Source: an uncultured Lachnospiraceae bacterium (GTDB taxonomy: Bacteria; Bacillota; Clostridia; Lachnospirales; Lachnospiraceae). From it: 45,610 nt of DNA. The stretch's first letter is position 1. Each line of letters opens with the position of its first letter. The stretch lies in the NCBI GenBank assembly GCA_910589075.1, contig CAJUSK010000003.1:1-45610 (forward strand). Reading direction: 5' to 3'. The notes below the pieces were generated by a model, which was not told where the DNA came from, made no database searches, and was given only the letters and a program-made list of their open reading frames with translations. A program made the position numbers and the translations under genes. Shown in pieces: positions 8,282 to 17,762 of the stretch.

Positions 8282-9517
8282 ATGGATGACGCTTTGATAT
8301 CAATTATAATACCGGTATACAATGTAGAGAAGTATTTGAGGCAGTGTCTGGACAGTGTTTTGTCACAGTCATATAGCAATATAGAAGTGATCTGCATAGA
8401 TGATGCTTCTACCGATGGATCGTTATCAATATTAAAAGAATATTCTGATAAGGATAAAAGGATTCGGTTGTTGAAAAACCAGAAAAATGAAGGTAATTCT
8501 TTTACAAGAAATGCAGGATTAAAAGAAATAAATGGAAAATATACTTATTTTTTAGATGCTGATGATTATATAGAATTAAATGCGATAGAAGAACTGACTC
8601 GATACGCTGAACAATATGAAACAGAGTGTATTTATTTTAACAGCAGGCTCTTATCAGAGGGGGCAGAAGTTGGAAAAGGCCCTGCGCTGGAATATGGATT
8701 GAGGGAGATAAATAAAAAGATATATACTGGACCAGCGCTGTTTAAACTTTTGATTGATAAAAATGTGTATACCAATTCTCTCTGGAGGCGTTTTTGGAAA
8801 ACGGAGTTTCTATTAGAGAATAATCTTAAATTTGCTGATGAGTTGCGTACGTCAGAAGATGCTTACTTTTCCATAAAAGCTATTTTATGTGGTAAAAGAA
8901 TGATGATAGTTGATGAGATTTTTCATATTTACCGCAGGCGGGAAGGATCTTTAACGACAGCGGCACGTCCTGACGAAATGATTTACGTGTTTAAAAGCTA
9001 TTGCATGCTGTTAGAATTCTGGAAAGAACACAGATTTTTGCCGGACATAGAAGAATCTTTGAATAACTCTCTAAAAAATATGTACATTACCGCTAAAAAA
9101 ATATATTTGAGAAATAAAGGAAAAATAAGTAAAGTAGATTTCAAAACAGGGACGGAACGGCATCTGTTTGAAGTGCTTATTGAACAGGAATATGAAAAAT
9201 CATTGAGTATTATAGAGCCAGATATTCTTCAAAAAATCCGAAGTTTTCCATATGTTATTGTATATGGGGCTTATATATATGCGGGTGAAGTAGTAGAAAA
9301 ACTTGTAAGAAACGGAATAGATATACATAGTATAGCTATTACAAAAATGCATGAAAAGGCAGAAGGGATCAATGGAATTCCAATACATGAAATAAGAGAT
9401 TTGATTTCTATAAAAGATGAAGCAATCGTTGTAATGGGAGTTGGAAAAAATAACAGACAGGACGTTATTAATACGCTGGTTAAATATAAATTTAACAATT
9501 TTATATCTTTAGACTAA
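8282..9517 (+). CDS. Family 2 glycosyltransferase with C-terminal Rossmann-like module
   Basis: The start at ATG 8282 has AAGGAG 6 nt upstream and gives 411 residues. Residues 4-110 are a GT-A domain: ISIIIPVYNVEKYLRQCLDS, then CIDDASTDGS and the DxD-like FLDADDYIE. Residues about 322-411 are an appended Rossmann-like module, YVIVYGAYIYAGEVVEKL, followed by the strand AIVVMGVGKNN. The glycine loop is partly lost (GAYIYAG), so nucleotide binding may be altered. The gene marks the start of the AT-rich block that runs to about 18930. Donor and acceptor are unknown. Confidence 0.88.
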   Translation: MDDALISIIIPVYNVEKYLRQCLDSVLSQSYSNIEVICIDDASTDGSLSILKEYSDKDKRIRLLKNQKNEGNSFTRNAGLKEINGKYTYFLDADDYIELNAIEELTRYAEQYETECIYFNSRLLSEGAEVGKGPALEYGLREINKKIYTGPALFKLLIDKNVYTNSLWRRFWKTEFLLENNLKFADELRTSEDAYFSIKAILCGKRMMIVDEIFHIYRRREGSLTTAARPDEMIYVFKSYCMLLEFWKEHRFLPDIEESLNNSLKNMYITAKKIYLRNKGKISKVDFKTGTERHLFEVLIEQEYEKSLSIIEPDILQKIRSFPYVIVYGAYIYAGEVVEKLVRNGIDIHSIAITKMHEKAEGINGIPIHEIRDLISIKDEAIVVMGVGKNNRQDVINTLVKYKFNNFISLD

Positions 9518-9528
9518 GGAGTTGTAAT

Positions 9529-10404
9529 ATGGATATAGTCAGGTTTAAAGGTGGATTAGGAAATCAAATGTTTCAATTTGCTTTCTACCAATCGCTGAAG
9601 TCAAAAGGACGGGAAGTAAAAGCAAGTCTGGGATATTATGACCGAAATCCTGATAAAATGCCATTTTGTCTTACAGAAGTTTTTCCTGAAATTCATTTGG
9701 ATTGTGTGTCTGATGAAGAGTTTGAAACAGTTGATAAGGCCTGGAGAGAGATAAAACAGAATAAAGAACAATTAAAAAAGTATCTTGCGGACTATAAAAA
9801 CAGATTTTTTTGGGTGGAAGGATTGGATAATTATTATCGACCGGCAGTATTCGAAACCAAGAATTGTGTTTTTGTAGGATACTGGCAAAGTGAAAAGTAT
9901 TTTCGTGAGATTCGAAATATATTATTGGAGGATTTCAGGTTTTCGGTTGGTGAAACAAACTTGCAGAATTTATGCTGTGAGATAAGGAATAAATCAATAA
10001 GCATTGCGGTTCATATAAGAAGAGGGGATTATTTGAAAGCCCCTGATGTATGGGGAAATCTCAGTGAAGATGATTATTATGAAAGAGCAATTCATTATTT
10101 TGAGAAAAGATTTCCAGATCTTTTTTTAGTATTTTTTTCTGATGATATACAATGGGTTAAAAAAAGATACATTTATAAGAATGCTGTTTATATTGAAAGT
10201 GGTATGTTTGAAGACTATAAAGCCTGGTATGATCTGTATTTAATGACTTGTTGTACACACAATGTGATTGCAAACAGTTCATTCAGTTGGTGGGGAGCAT
10301 GGTTGAACAGGAATCCACAAAAAATTGTTGTCGCTCCGGGGAAATGGTTTTTGGATGGAAGAATTGTAAAGGATAATTGTCCGGATGAATGGATAATATT
10401 GTAA
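9529..10404 (+). CDS. Family 11 glycosyltransferase (alpha-1,2-fucosyltransferase-like)
   Basis: This 291-residue protein begins with the GT11 signature FKGGLGNQMFQFAF, has the GDP-fucose-site motif VHIRRGDYL near residue 165, and ends with NSSFSWWGAWLN, all diagnostic of GT11. These enzymes add fucose or another 6-deoxyhexose in alpha-1,2 linkage to glycan chains. The ribosome site AAGGAG sits just upstream, 11 nt after the previous stop. No GDP-fucose synthesis genes are in the window, so the donor must come from elsewhere. Confidence 0.92.
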   Translation: MDIVRFKGGLGNQMFQFAFYQSLKSKGREVKASLGYYDRNPDKMPFCLTEVFPEIHLDCVSDEEFETVDKAWREIKQNKEQLKKYLADYKNRFFWVEGLDNYYRPAVFETKNCVFVGYWQSEKYFREIRNILLEDFRFSVGETNLQNLCCEIRNKSISIAVHIRRGDYLKAPDVWGNLSEDDYYERAIHYFEKRFPDLFLVFFSDDIQWVKKRYIYKNAVYIESGMFEDYKAWYDLYLMTCCTHNVIANSSFSWWGAWLNRNPQKIVVAPGKWFLDGRIVKDNCPDEWIIL

Positions 10405-10444
10405 TTTTTAGAATTGCGGGTTATTAGGACATGGGGAATTCTAT

Positions 10445-11320
10445 ATGAAGTGTGATGTAATTATTCCGATAACGGAAAGAAATTTTTTGATGTTGGATTT
10501 GGTGTTATCACAACTTAGAAAATTTATTCAATGCAAAGAAATATATCTGGTGGGAAAGCAGGAATTATTGGGTCAATGTAAAGATTATGCTTGTAGATTT
10601 GTAGATGAGGACAGGCTCTGTGATGGACTGAGCTACCATACACTGAGAGCGTTAATCACAGGACGTGACAGCTACGCAGGATGGCGTACCGGATGGTATC
10701 TGCAACAGTTCCTGAAAATGTCATATGCATTTCTTTGCCGGGATGAATATTATCTTGTCTGGGACGCTGATACGGTTCCTCTTACGCCAATTGATATGTT
10801 TGATGCAGAGGGTACGCCTTATTTTGATATCAAGAAAGAGTACAACAGACCCTATTTTACCACCTTAAATAAATTATTTCATGGAGAAATCAAAAAAACA
10901 AGCCCTTACTCCTATATTTCAGAGCATATGGTTATAAAAACGGAATATATGAGAAATTTAATCAATGAAATTGAGGAAAATCCATTATTAGAGGGGACAA
11001 ATTATTTTGAGAAGGTAATAAACAGTATAAGAAAAGCAGATTTAATGCATTCAGGGTTTTCTGAGTTTGAGACATATGGAAATTATGTTGCTTCCAGATA
11101 CCCTGGAAAATACAGAATCAGAGAACTGGACGCTTTGAGATGTGGGGACAAATACCTGCATTATCCACCGGCGGAATCAGAGATTGTCTGGGCAGCCAAT
11201 TCCTATCATATAGTGACGATGGAGAACAGACGAAGCATGTATCCTGAAATTGATGAAAATTTAGATGAATATATGCAAAAATATTCTCTCAAAGAATTGG
11301 TGGACAGATGTGAGAAATGA
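10445..11320 (+). CDS. Probable DUF6492-type glycosyltransferase
   Basis: The 291-residue protein starts with a strand, KCDVIIPITERNFLMLDLV, typical of a GT-A nucleotide-binding fold. A central LVWDADTVPL acts as the DxD motif, preceded by GWYLQQFLKM, a pattern I associate with DUF6492 proteins of polysaccharide loci. SYISEHMVIKTEYM may form the acceptor region. No Rossmann module is fused. It lies between a fucosyltransferase-like gene and a WbsX-like gene in the AT-rich block. The glycosyltransferase call is reasonable; the family name is from memory and less sure. Confidence 0.65.
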   Translation: MKCDVIIPITERNFLMLDLVLSQLRKFIQCKEIYLVGKQELLGQCKDYACRFVDEDRLCDGLSYHTLRALITGRDSYAGWRTGWYLQQFLKMSYAFLCRDEYYLVWDADTVPLTPIDMFDAEGTPYFDIKKEYNRPYFTTLNKLFHGEIKKTSPYSYISEHMVIKTEYMRNLINEIEENPLLEGTNYFEKVINSIRKADLMHSGFSEFETYGNYVASRYPGKYRIRELDALRCGDKYLHYPPAESEIVWAANSYHIVTMENRRSMYPEIDENLDEYMQKYSLKELVDRCEK

Positions 11321-11421
11321 AATGGATATTTGCCCTGAATGAGTGGATGGATGGAATCAAAGGATGACCAAGAACCCGGTCAGGAGTGCAATTTGTCGTA
11401 TAACGGGAAAGGAAGAATAAT

Positions 11422-12939
11422 TTGAAAGATATAAGAACAATCGCAATGTACCTTCCACAATTTCATTGCATTCCTGAGAATGATGCATGGTGGGGGAAAG
11501 GATTTACAGAATGGTCAACGGTAAAAGCTGCAAAGCCACTTTATGAATCCCATGGACAGCCTCGAATCCCACTGAATCAAAATTACTATAATTTGCTTGA
11601 GAAAGAGACGATGTTATGGCAGGCAGAATTGATGCACCAGTATGGAATCGACGGATTGTGTTTTTATCATTATTACTTTAAAAACGGAAAAAAAATACTG
11701 GAAAAACCGGCTGAAAATTTATTGTGCTGGAAAGACGTGAATATACCTTTTTGTTTTTGCTGGGACAGTGCAAGCTGGGCCAGGACATGGAGCAATGTGG
11801 GTGGAAATTCCTGGGCTGATACCTTTGAGAAAAAGGAGAAGAGACAGGGACCAGGGTTGTTACTGGAACAGCGGTATGGAAGGAGAGAGGACTGGGAACG
11901 TCATTTCGAATATTTGCTTTCTTTTTTTAAGGATGAGCGCTATATAAAAGTAAATGGTGCGCCTGTGTTTATCGTTTACAGCCCTAAATCTATCTACTGT
12001 TTTGAGACCATGATTTTATGCTGGAGAGAGCTGGCGGTGGAACATGGCTTTCCTGATTTGCACATCATTGGCGTGAATCTGGACTATAAGATAAAGGGGG
12101 TGGATGCGATTTTATTCCATGCGCCGCATATGTTCTGGAAACTGAGGCGAGACAGGGAAAAAAATAATGTGACAATTTTTGAATATGCGGAAGTTTGGGA
12201 TAACATTATTAAGACCCCTCCGGTCAAAGGATGTACAACATATTTTGAAAGTCCGGTGGACTACGATGACACACCCCGTAAAGGACAAAAAAATGGTATT
12301 GTTATGCAAAACTTTGATATAGACAAATTTTATGATTATTTAAAATTGCTGTATGAAAAAAGTCTTTCTCTGGATAACGAATTTATTTTTATAAATGCAT
12401 GGAATGAATGGGGTGAAGGTATGCATCTGGAGCCTGACGAAAAGAACGGATACAAATATCTGGAAACGGTGAAGCGGGCAAAAACAGATGCAATGAATAC
12501 TTATCTATGGCCAGATATTGATTATGAAGTGATATCTGACAGTGTGAAATATGACTTTTTATATAAGAGCTATGAAAAAAACAGAAAAATCTACAGTTGC
12601 CTGAATAGATGGATGTATTTGAGAGAGAACGGAATACATCTCTCTGCGTATCTGTGTTCACTGGGAGTAAGTACAGTTGCAATCTATGGAATGGGGATTT
12701 TGGGAAAACATCTGCTGAATGAATTTGAAGACGGTTTGATTGAAATCAAATATTTGATAGATAAGAATACGCGGCTACAATTTAAAGATTATAATTTGGT
12801 TGCGCCGGATGGAGAATTGGAAGAAACGGATGCCATTATTGTTACGGCAGTCAGTGATTTAGACTTTATTTTCAGAAAATTAGACGGAAAAACAAACGCA
12901 AAATTGATTGGAATAGAAGAAATCATTTATGAAAGTTAG
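11422..12939 (+). CDS. WbsX/GH99-like glycan enzyme with C-terminal Rossmann-like module
   Basis: Translation probably begins at TTG 11422, with AAAGGAAG a few nt upstream, giving 505 residues. The N-terminal 370 residues carry the WbsX signature: IAMYLPQFHCIPENDAWWGK, GFTEWSTVKAAKPLY, LMHQYGIDGLCFYHYYF, and INAWNEWGEGMHLEPD near the end of the domain. This domain is related to glycoside hydrolase family 99 and is found in O-antigen and rhamnan clusters, where it may be a transferase or a hydrolase. Residues about 416-505 are a Rossmann-like module with a good loop, VAIYGMGILGKHLLNEF. The activity is unproven for this subgroup. Confidence 0.85.
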   Translation: MKDIRTIAMYLPQFHCIPENDAWWGKGFTEWSTVKAAKPLYESHGQPRIPLNQNYYNLLEKETMLWQAELMHQYGIDGLCFYHYYFKNGKKILEKPAENLLCWKDVNIPFCFCWDSASWARTWSNVGGNSWADTFEKKEKRQGPGLLLEQRYGRREDWERHFEYLLSFFKDERYIKVNGAPVFIVYSPKSIYCFETMILCWRELAVEHGFPDLHIIGVNLDYKIKGVDAILFHAPHMFWKLRRDREKNNVTIFEYAEVWDNIIKTPPVKGCTTYFESPVDYDDTPRKGQKNGIVMQNFDIDKFYDYLKLLYEKSLSLDNEFIFINAWNEWGEGMHLEPDEKNGYKYLETVKRAKTDAMNTYLWPDIDYEVISDSVKYDFLYKSYEKNRKIYSCLNRWMYLRENGIHLSAYLCSLGVSTVAIYGMGILGKHLLNEFEDGLIEIKYLIDKNTRLQFKDYNLVAPDGELEETDAIIVTAVSDLDFIFRKLDGKTNAKLIGIEEIIYES

Positions 12940-12950
12940 AGGTATTTAGT

Positions 12951-13718
12951 ATGAACGATAAATTATACGGAAAAGAACAATATTACGATATGTGGTATGA
13001 ATTGTTTAAAGAATCTTTGCGTGGAATGGGTATCGGAACAGGAGGAGCCATTGAGGCAAGCGGTGAAAGAAACGTCCTGGATCGGTTGAAAAACTCTGCA
13101 AAGGGAGGGCGTTGTAAAACTTTGTTTGACGTAGGTGCAAATGCCGGTGAATATACAAAATTATTATTGGAATATTTTCCGGAAGCTACAATCCACAGTT
13201 TTGAGCCGGCTGTGAAAACCTATTGCATGTTGAAGGAGAACATACAGGGCTCTAATGTTGTTTTAAATAATTTTGGTATAAGTGATAAGATTACAGAAGG
13301 CGTTTTGTATTATGACAGAGAGGGTTCCGGGCTTGCCAGCTTATACAACCGTCAGCTCGAATATTCCGGGATTGATTTTGATATGCAGGAGAGCGTTAAA
13401 CTGGATACATTGGGTCACTATTGTGAAATGCATGGGATTGACAGAATTGATTTGTTGAAAATGGATATTGAAGGGAATGAATTGAATGCGCTCAAAGGTG
13501 CAGAAAGACTTTTGGCAGAAAAACGGATTGAAAACATACAGATAGAGTTTGGCGGGTGCAATATTGATTCCCGTACATATTTCAGAGATTTCTGGAATTT
13601 GCTGCATAACGATTATAAGGTTTTCAGAATTCTGCGGGATGGAATCAGAGAAATTCCACGGTATGGAGAGCGGTTGGAATGTTTTGTTACAACCAATTAT
13701 CTGTTTATGATGAAATAA
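12951..13718 (+). CDS. FkbM family methyltransferase
   Basis: The 255-residue protein has FkbM-type SAM motifs: LFDVGANAGEYTKLLLEYFP (motif I), IHSFEPAVKTYCMLKENI, and the family hallmark LLKMDIEGNELNALKGAERL, then IQIEFGG. FkbM enzymes are O-methyltransferases, frequent in polysaccharide and glycoprotein clusters. AGAGGT precedes ATG 12951, 11 nt after the previous stop. The N-terminal 55 residues, before the SAM domain, have no recognised motif. A methylated glycan sugar is the likely product. Confidence 0.9.
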   Translation: MNDKLYGKEQYYDMWYELFKESLRGMGIGTGGAIEASGERNVLDRLKNSAKGGRCKTLFDVGANAGEYTKLLLEYFPEATIHSFEPAVKTYCMLKENIQGSNVVLNNFGISDKITEGVLYYDREGSGLASLYNRQLEYSGIDFDMQESVKLDTLGHYCEMHGIDRIDLLKMDIEGNELNALKGAERLLAEKRIENIQIEFGGCNIDSRTYFRDFWNLLHNDYKVFRILRDGIREIPRYGERLECFVTTNYLFMMK

Positions 13719-13748
13719 AGCGTCCTGCTATAGTTTGGAAGGGGTAAA

Positions 13749-14108
13749 ATGGACAAATTTGAATTATTGTACAGATGGATCAGACTGATGCAGTCTGGCG
13801 TCTCTCTGGAGAAGCTATTGCTGGACAGAGAAGCGCGGAGGGTGGGTGTATATGGATATGATCCAATCGCTGAATGTATGGTTTATGAGTTGAAGGAAAG
13901 CTCTGTTCAGATCGTATCGCTTATTGATCAGAAAGGGGAAAAGGTATTAATAGACTATCCGGCGTGTAAGCCATCTGAAATTAAGAATTTGGATTTGGAT
14001 GCAATTATCGTAATGGCTGTGGGAGATTTTCAGGTTATAAAAAAGGAATTACACATGTATACTTCTGCACCGGTTATCAGTGTTGTGGAATTGTTATATG
14101 AATTATGA
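13749..14108 (+). CDS. Stand-alone Rossmann-like module protein
   Basis: This 119-residue protein is essentially only the module found fused elsewhere in the cluster. After a helical N terminus of about 30 residues comes RVGVYGYDPIAECMVYEL, then the second strand IVSLIDQKGEK and the fourth strand DAIIVMAVGDFQVI, ending near VISVVELLYEL. The loop GYDPIA lacks the second and third glycines of the canonical GxGxxG, so it may be degenerate or bind another ligand. GGAAGGGG precedes the start. It could be a free subunit or a domain split from a neighbour; no catalytic residues are recognised. Confidence 0.7.
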   Translation: MDKFELLYRWIRLMQSGVSLEKLLLDREARRVGVYGYDPIAECMVYELKESSVQIVSLIDQKGEKVLIDYPACKPSEIKNLDLDAIIVMAVGDFQVIKKELHMYTSAPVISVVELLYEL

Positions 14109-14182
14109 ACTGTCAGTAAAGTGAGTTGTCTTCCCGGTTCAATGGTTTCATAAATTCCATCAGTAATATCAGGTGAATCGTA

Positions 14183-15568
14183 TTGAAAGAAAAAATTATT
14201 GTTTTTGGCACAGGAACATATTATGAAAAATATAAAAAGGAATTGCAATCATATAAGATTTTAGCTTTTTTGGATAATGACGTCAAAAAGCAGGGGAAAA
14301 TTCTGGATGGTATAAATATTGTCCCGGTAAAGGAAGGTATTTGTTTATCTTTTGATTATATTATACTTTTAAGTAAGTACGAAGATGAAATGAAGGAACA
14401 ATTAAAATGTCTGGGAGTCCCGCTTTCAAAGATTATAGGGATGGAGGATTTTTTTAAGAGCAGAGTTTATAGGGAATATAAAGTATATACAAACAGTGTA
14501 TGCAGTACAGACTATAATGCTTTATTTGTATCAAACTCGCTCTCTCTTACAGGAGCACCAATTGTTTTAATGAATACGGCTAAAATTTTAATGGAGGCGG
14601 GATATACACCGATATTTTTAAGTAATACAGATGGTAAATTAAAAGATGAACTGCTTGAAATGGGGATTACGGTCGTAGTAGAAGAACACCTGGAGGCTTT
14701 TTCGTATAAGCTACAATGCTGGCTGGATCGGGTTGAGCTTGCGTTTATAAATACATTCGTGTACTATCGCGCGCTGCTGAATTGCAATTTGTCGGGTAAG
14801 AAAGTTTTTTGGTGGCTGCATGAAGGTGAAAATTACTATGAAAATATTCAGGCGAATATGGAAGACCAAAAAAAATTGCAGTCTCTTTGCATACTGGGGG
14901 TAGGTTCCGTTGCATGTAAAAGTTTCCAACAAGTATATGGTATACAGCCATATACTCTTTTGTATGGCATTGAAGAAATAAAACAGACACGGGATTCTGG
15001 CAATAAAAATGATATGATTACGTTTGCCATAATAGGAAGTGTTATAAAACGAAAAGGAACAGATATTTTTATCAAGGCAATCAAACTAATGGATGCAGAG
15101 CTGCGCAGGAAAGCGATATTTTTGATTATAGGAGAGCATTCCGGAAGTGATCCGGCGCTCTATGATGAAATTTTAAATATTCAAAAGGAAATACCGCAGA
15201 TCATTGTTACAGGAGAAGTTGACCACAGGGAGATGCCAGACCTGTATCAAAAAATAGATGTATTGGTGTGCCCGTCCAGAGTTGATCCGATGCCTGTTGT
15301 TGTAACAGAAGCTATGAGCCGGGGAAAGTTATGTATTGTTTCAAATCGGGTTGGTACAGCATTGTATATAGATGATGGAGAAAACGGCATGATTGTTCCG
15401 TCAGAGAATATGGAAGATTTGAAGAAAGCAATGGAATTCGTGATTATGAATCCGGCCAAATGTAAGAAGATGGGAGAACGATCACGTAAAGTTTATGAGA
15501 CATATTTTTCCATGGAGAGTTTTCGCTTCAATTTGATGGACATTGTTAATTGTCTGAATAAAAATTAA
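14183..15568 (+). CDS. Family 4 glycosyltransferase with N-terminal Rossmann-like module
   Basis: The likely start is TTG 14183, 7 nt after AGGTG; the protein is then 461 residues. Residues 1-95 are the module (KIIVFGTGTYYEKYKKEL, then ILAFLDNDVKKQG and DYIILLSKYED). The rest is a GT-B fold of the GT4 type: FVSNSLSLTGAPIVLMNTAK resembles the acceptor loop, FAIIGSVIKRKGTDIFIKAI starts the donor domain, and the donor-site motif VCPSRVDPMPVVVTEAM is clear. No signal peptide or membrane segment is seen, so it should work in the cytoplasm. Donor sugar unknown. Confidence 0.88.
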   Translation: MKEKIIVFGTGTYYEKYKKELQSYKILAFLDNDVKKQGKILDGINIVPVKEGICLSFDYIILLSKYEDEMKEQLKCLGVPLSKIIGMEDFFKSRVYREYKVYTNSVCSTDYNALFVSNSLSLTGAPIVLMNTAKILMEAGYTPIFLSNTDGKLKDELLEMGITVVVEEHLEAFSYKLQCWLDRVELAFINTFVYYRALLNCNLSGKKVFWWLHEGENYYENIQANMEDQKKLQSLCILGVGSVACKSFQQVYGIQPYTLLYGIEEIKQTRDSGNKNDMITFAIIGSVIKRKGTDIFIKAIKLMDAELRRKAIFLIIGEHSGSDPALYDEILNIQKEIPQIIVTGEVDHREMPDLYQKIDVLVCPSRVDPMPVVVTEAMSRGKLCIVSNRVGTALYIDDGENGMIVPSENMEDLKKAMEFVIMNPAKCKKMGERSRKVYETYFSMESFRFNLMDIVNCLNKN

Positions 15569-15585
15569 AAGAAAAGGTGGGGAAA

Positions 15586-16476
15586 ATGAAATACAGAGTA
15601 GTTATCTGGGGAATGGGGGTTGCATACAACCGGTATGCGAACCTGTTGAAGTATTATGAAATCCAGAACGAAATAGAGGTTGTGGCAATTACTTCTAATC
15701 ATATTCCCAGGGCTCATTTTCTGGACGGTTATAAAATTATTCCGCCAGAAGAATTAAATTCTGTCGATTATAGTTATCTGATAATTATGAGTGATAAATA
15801 TTTTGGGGATATCAGAAAACATGTGTTGAACATGGGTGTTCAACCTGAAAAAATTCTGAATTATAAAATACTGGATATCCCATATTTTGATTTTCATAAA
15901 TATGTATGCCTTAAAGAGAGCCGTATTAGCATTATATCCAATAATTGTTGGGGAGGGGTAATTTATAACACATTAGGAATGGAATGCCTTTCTCCGTTTA
16001 AAAATTTATTTTTGAATGACGGGTCATATATATGCATGCTTAAAAACCTTGATTATTATCTGGGATGTGAACCTGAATTCGGTGGATATGGAACCGATGT
16101 GCATACTGGAAAGGAATACCCCATTATCCAACTGGATGATGTTTCAATACATTGTAATCATGACAATGCGTATGAAGCGGCTGTTCTAAACTGGAACAGA
16201 AGAGTTAAGAAAATAAACAGAAATAATCTGTTTGTTGAAATGTACACAAGTGATAGAAAGATTATGCGGGAATTTTCCCGGTTACAGGAATTTGATAAAA
16301 AAATATGTTTTGTGCCTTTTCAGTGTAATGAAAGCGGATGCTGTTATTTGCAGTCTACTTCGGAACAGGCAGAATTTTGGGAGACAGTACTTGACAGTGC
16401 GAGGTATGGTGCACGCAGCATGTCTTATCATTTAATAGACATGCTCAATGGGGAAGTGCGTTGGAGATATGACTAA
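15586..16476 (+). CDS. DUF1919 protein with N-terminal Rossmann-like module
   Basis: The start at ATG 15586 sits 5 nt after AAGGTGG and gives 296 residues. Residues 1-105 are the module (RVVIWGMGVAYNRYANLL, VVAITSNH, DYSYLIIMSDKYF). Residues about 112-290 match DUF1919, a polysaccharide-locus family: ISIISNNCWGGVIYNTLGM, PFKNLFLNDGSY, and FVPFQCNESGCCYL. DUF1919 proteins are annotated as exopolysaccharide biosynthesis proteins without an established activity. The double cysteine near the end is notable but unexplained. Confidence 0.82.
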   Translation: MKYRVVIWGMGVAYNRYANLLKYYEIQNEIEVVAITSNHIPRAHFLDGYKIIPPEELNSVDYSYLIIMSDKYFGDIRKHVLNMGVQPEKILNYKILDIPYFDFHKYVCLKESRISIISNNCWGGVIYNTLGMECLSPFKNLFLNDGSYICMLKNLDYYLGCEPEFGGYGTDVHTGKEYPIIQLDDVSIHCNHDNAYEAAVLNWNRRVKKINRNNLFVEMYTSDRKIMREFSRLQEFDKKICFVPFQCNESGCCYLQSTSEQAEFWETVLDSARYGARSMSYHLIDMLNGEVRWRYD

Positions 16477-16527
16477 TTAAAATAAGAACTGTTTTATATA
16501 TGAGATATAACAGGAGGATATTATTTC

Positions 16528-17712
16528 ATGAGGGACGAATTGCTGTCAGTAGTTGTACCAATTTATAATGTTGAAAAATATTTGTACCAGTGTATTGACA
16601 GTATTATCAACCAAACCTATACCCAAATAGAAATTATATTGGTAGATGATGGATCTACCGATACCAGTGGAGAAATAGCGGACAAATATGCTTTAAAAGA
16701 TAAAAGAATAAAAGTAATACATAAAAAGAACGGTGGTTTGATCAGTGCTCGCCACACAGGTGTAAACAGTGCACAAGGGAACTATGTTACCTTTGTAGAT
16801 GCAGACGACTGGATTGCTTTGAATATGTACAAAACCTTAATGGATATAATTGTTAAGTATAACGTGGAACTTGTGACTTCCGGTTGTTTCAGATATCATT
16901 CAGAGGAAATGAAGCATGCTTCATACGATAAATTTATTGCTCCCGGTTTATATACACAGGATCAGATATGTGAAAAAATAATACCGATTATGTTATGGGA
17001 CAGAAGAAGCAATGTATGTTCTTTGGATCCCTCAACTTGTTTTAAAATTTATAAAAGGGAACTTCTTTTGCCGGTTCTGGAAGAATTGAAGGACAAGAAA
17101 TTTTATTATGGTGAGGATTCTGCAATCACTTATTCGTATATTTTAAAAGCAGCGAATATTTATTGCACCAATGAGATGTTTTATTATCACAGACAGAGGA
17201 CAGATACCCCCTTAGCCCCGTATTTTTTCTCGGATGATTATTTTCGTAAACTGACAGAAGTCTATTATTTTCTTTATAATAAATTTATAAGCCACCCTCT
17301 GAAAAGTATTTTAATAAAGCAATTGGATTATTTTTATGCTAATTCAGCGAAATATAAATTATGGGAATATGAAATACAAAAGCCTGCCAGAAAGGATTAT
17401 TATTTGTTCCCATTTGATCGGATCTTTCCGGGTGGCAGACTGATTATTTATGGTGCAGGCAGAGTGGGTAAGGATTATATGCAGCAGCTTGAGAAGCTAT
17501 GCTATGGAAACTCGGTTACCTGGGTTGATAAAAATTATGCATCCATGGAACGGAATGTGAGTTGCCCTGACTGTATCGCAGATATGGAATTTGATTATGT
17601 GGTGATTGCAATTATAAAAGATGAAATTGTAAAAGAAATAAAAGACTGGCTTATGTCAACAGGTGTTCCAAATGAAAAAATTATACATTGTATTCTCAAA
17701 TGTCAGATGTAA
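16528..17712 (+). CDS. Family 2 glycosyltransferase with C-terminal Rossmann-like module
   Basis: This 394-residue protein has an N-terminal GT-A domain (LSVVVPIYNVEKYLYQCIDS, ILVDDGSTDTSGE, FVDADDWIALNMYK) and helical middle residues. From about residue 303 it carries the module with an intact loop, LIIYGAGRVGKDYMQQL, followed by VTWVDKNY and FDYVVIAIIKDEIV. CAGGAGGA precedes the start. It resembles the next gene in length and architecture, and the two are probably paralogues. The role is addition of a sugar to the growing glycan; specificity cannot be inferred. Confidence 0.9.
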   Translation: MRDELLSVVVPIYNVEKYLYQCIDSIINQTYTQIEIILVDDGSTDTSGEIADKYALKDKRIKVIHKKNGGLISARHTGVNSAQGNYVTFVDADDWIALNMYKTLMDIIVKYNVELVTSGCFRYHSEEMKHASYDKFIAPGLYTQDQICEKIIPIMLWDRRSNVCSLDPSTCFKIYKRELLLPVLEELKDKKFYYGEDSAITYSYILKAANIYCTNEMFYYHRQRTDTPLAPYFFSDDYFRKLTEVYYFLYNKFISHPLKSILIKQLDYFYANSAKYKLWEYEIQKPARKDYYLFPFDRIFPGGRLIIYGAGRVGKDYMQQLEKLCYGNSVTWVDKNYASMERNVSCPDCIADMEFDYVVIAIIKDEIVKEIKDWLMSTGVPNEKIIHCILKCQM

Positions 17713-17762
17713 ATCAGATGCTTTATTGAAGAAATTTCACCTCAGTTTTGTGGAGAGCGATT

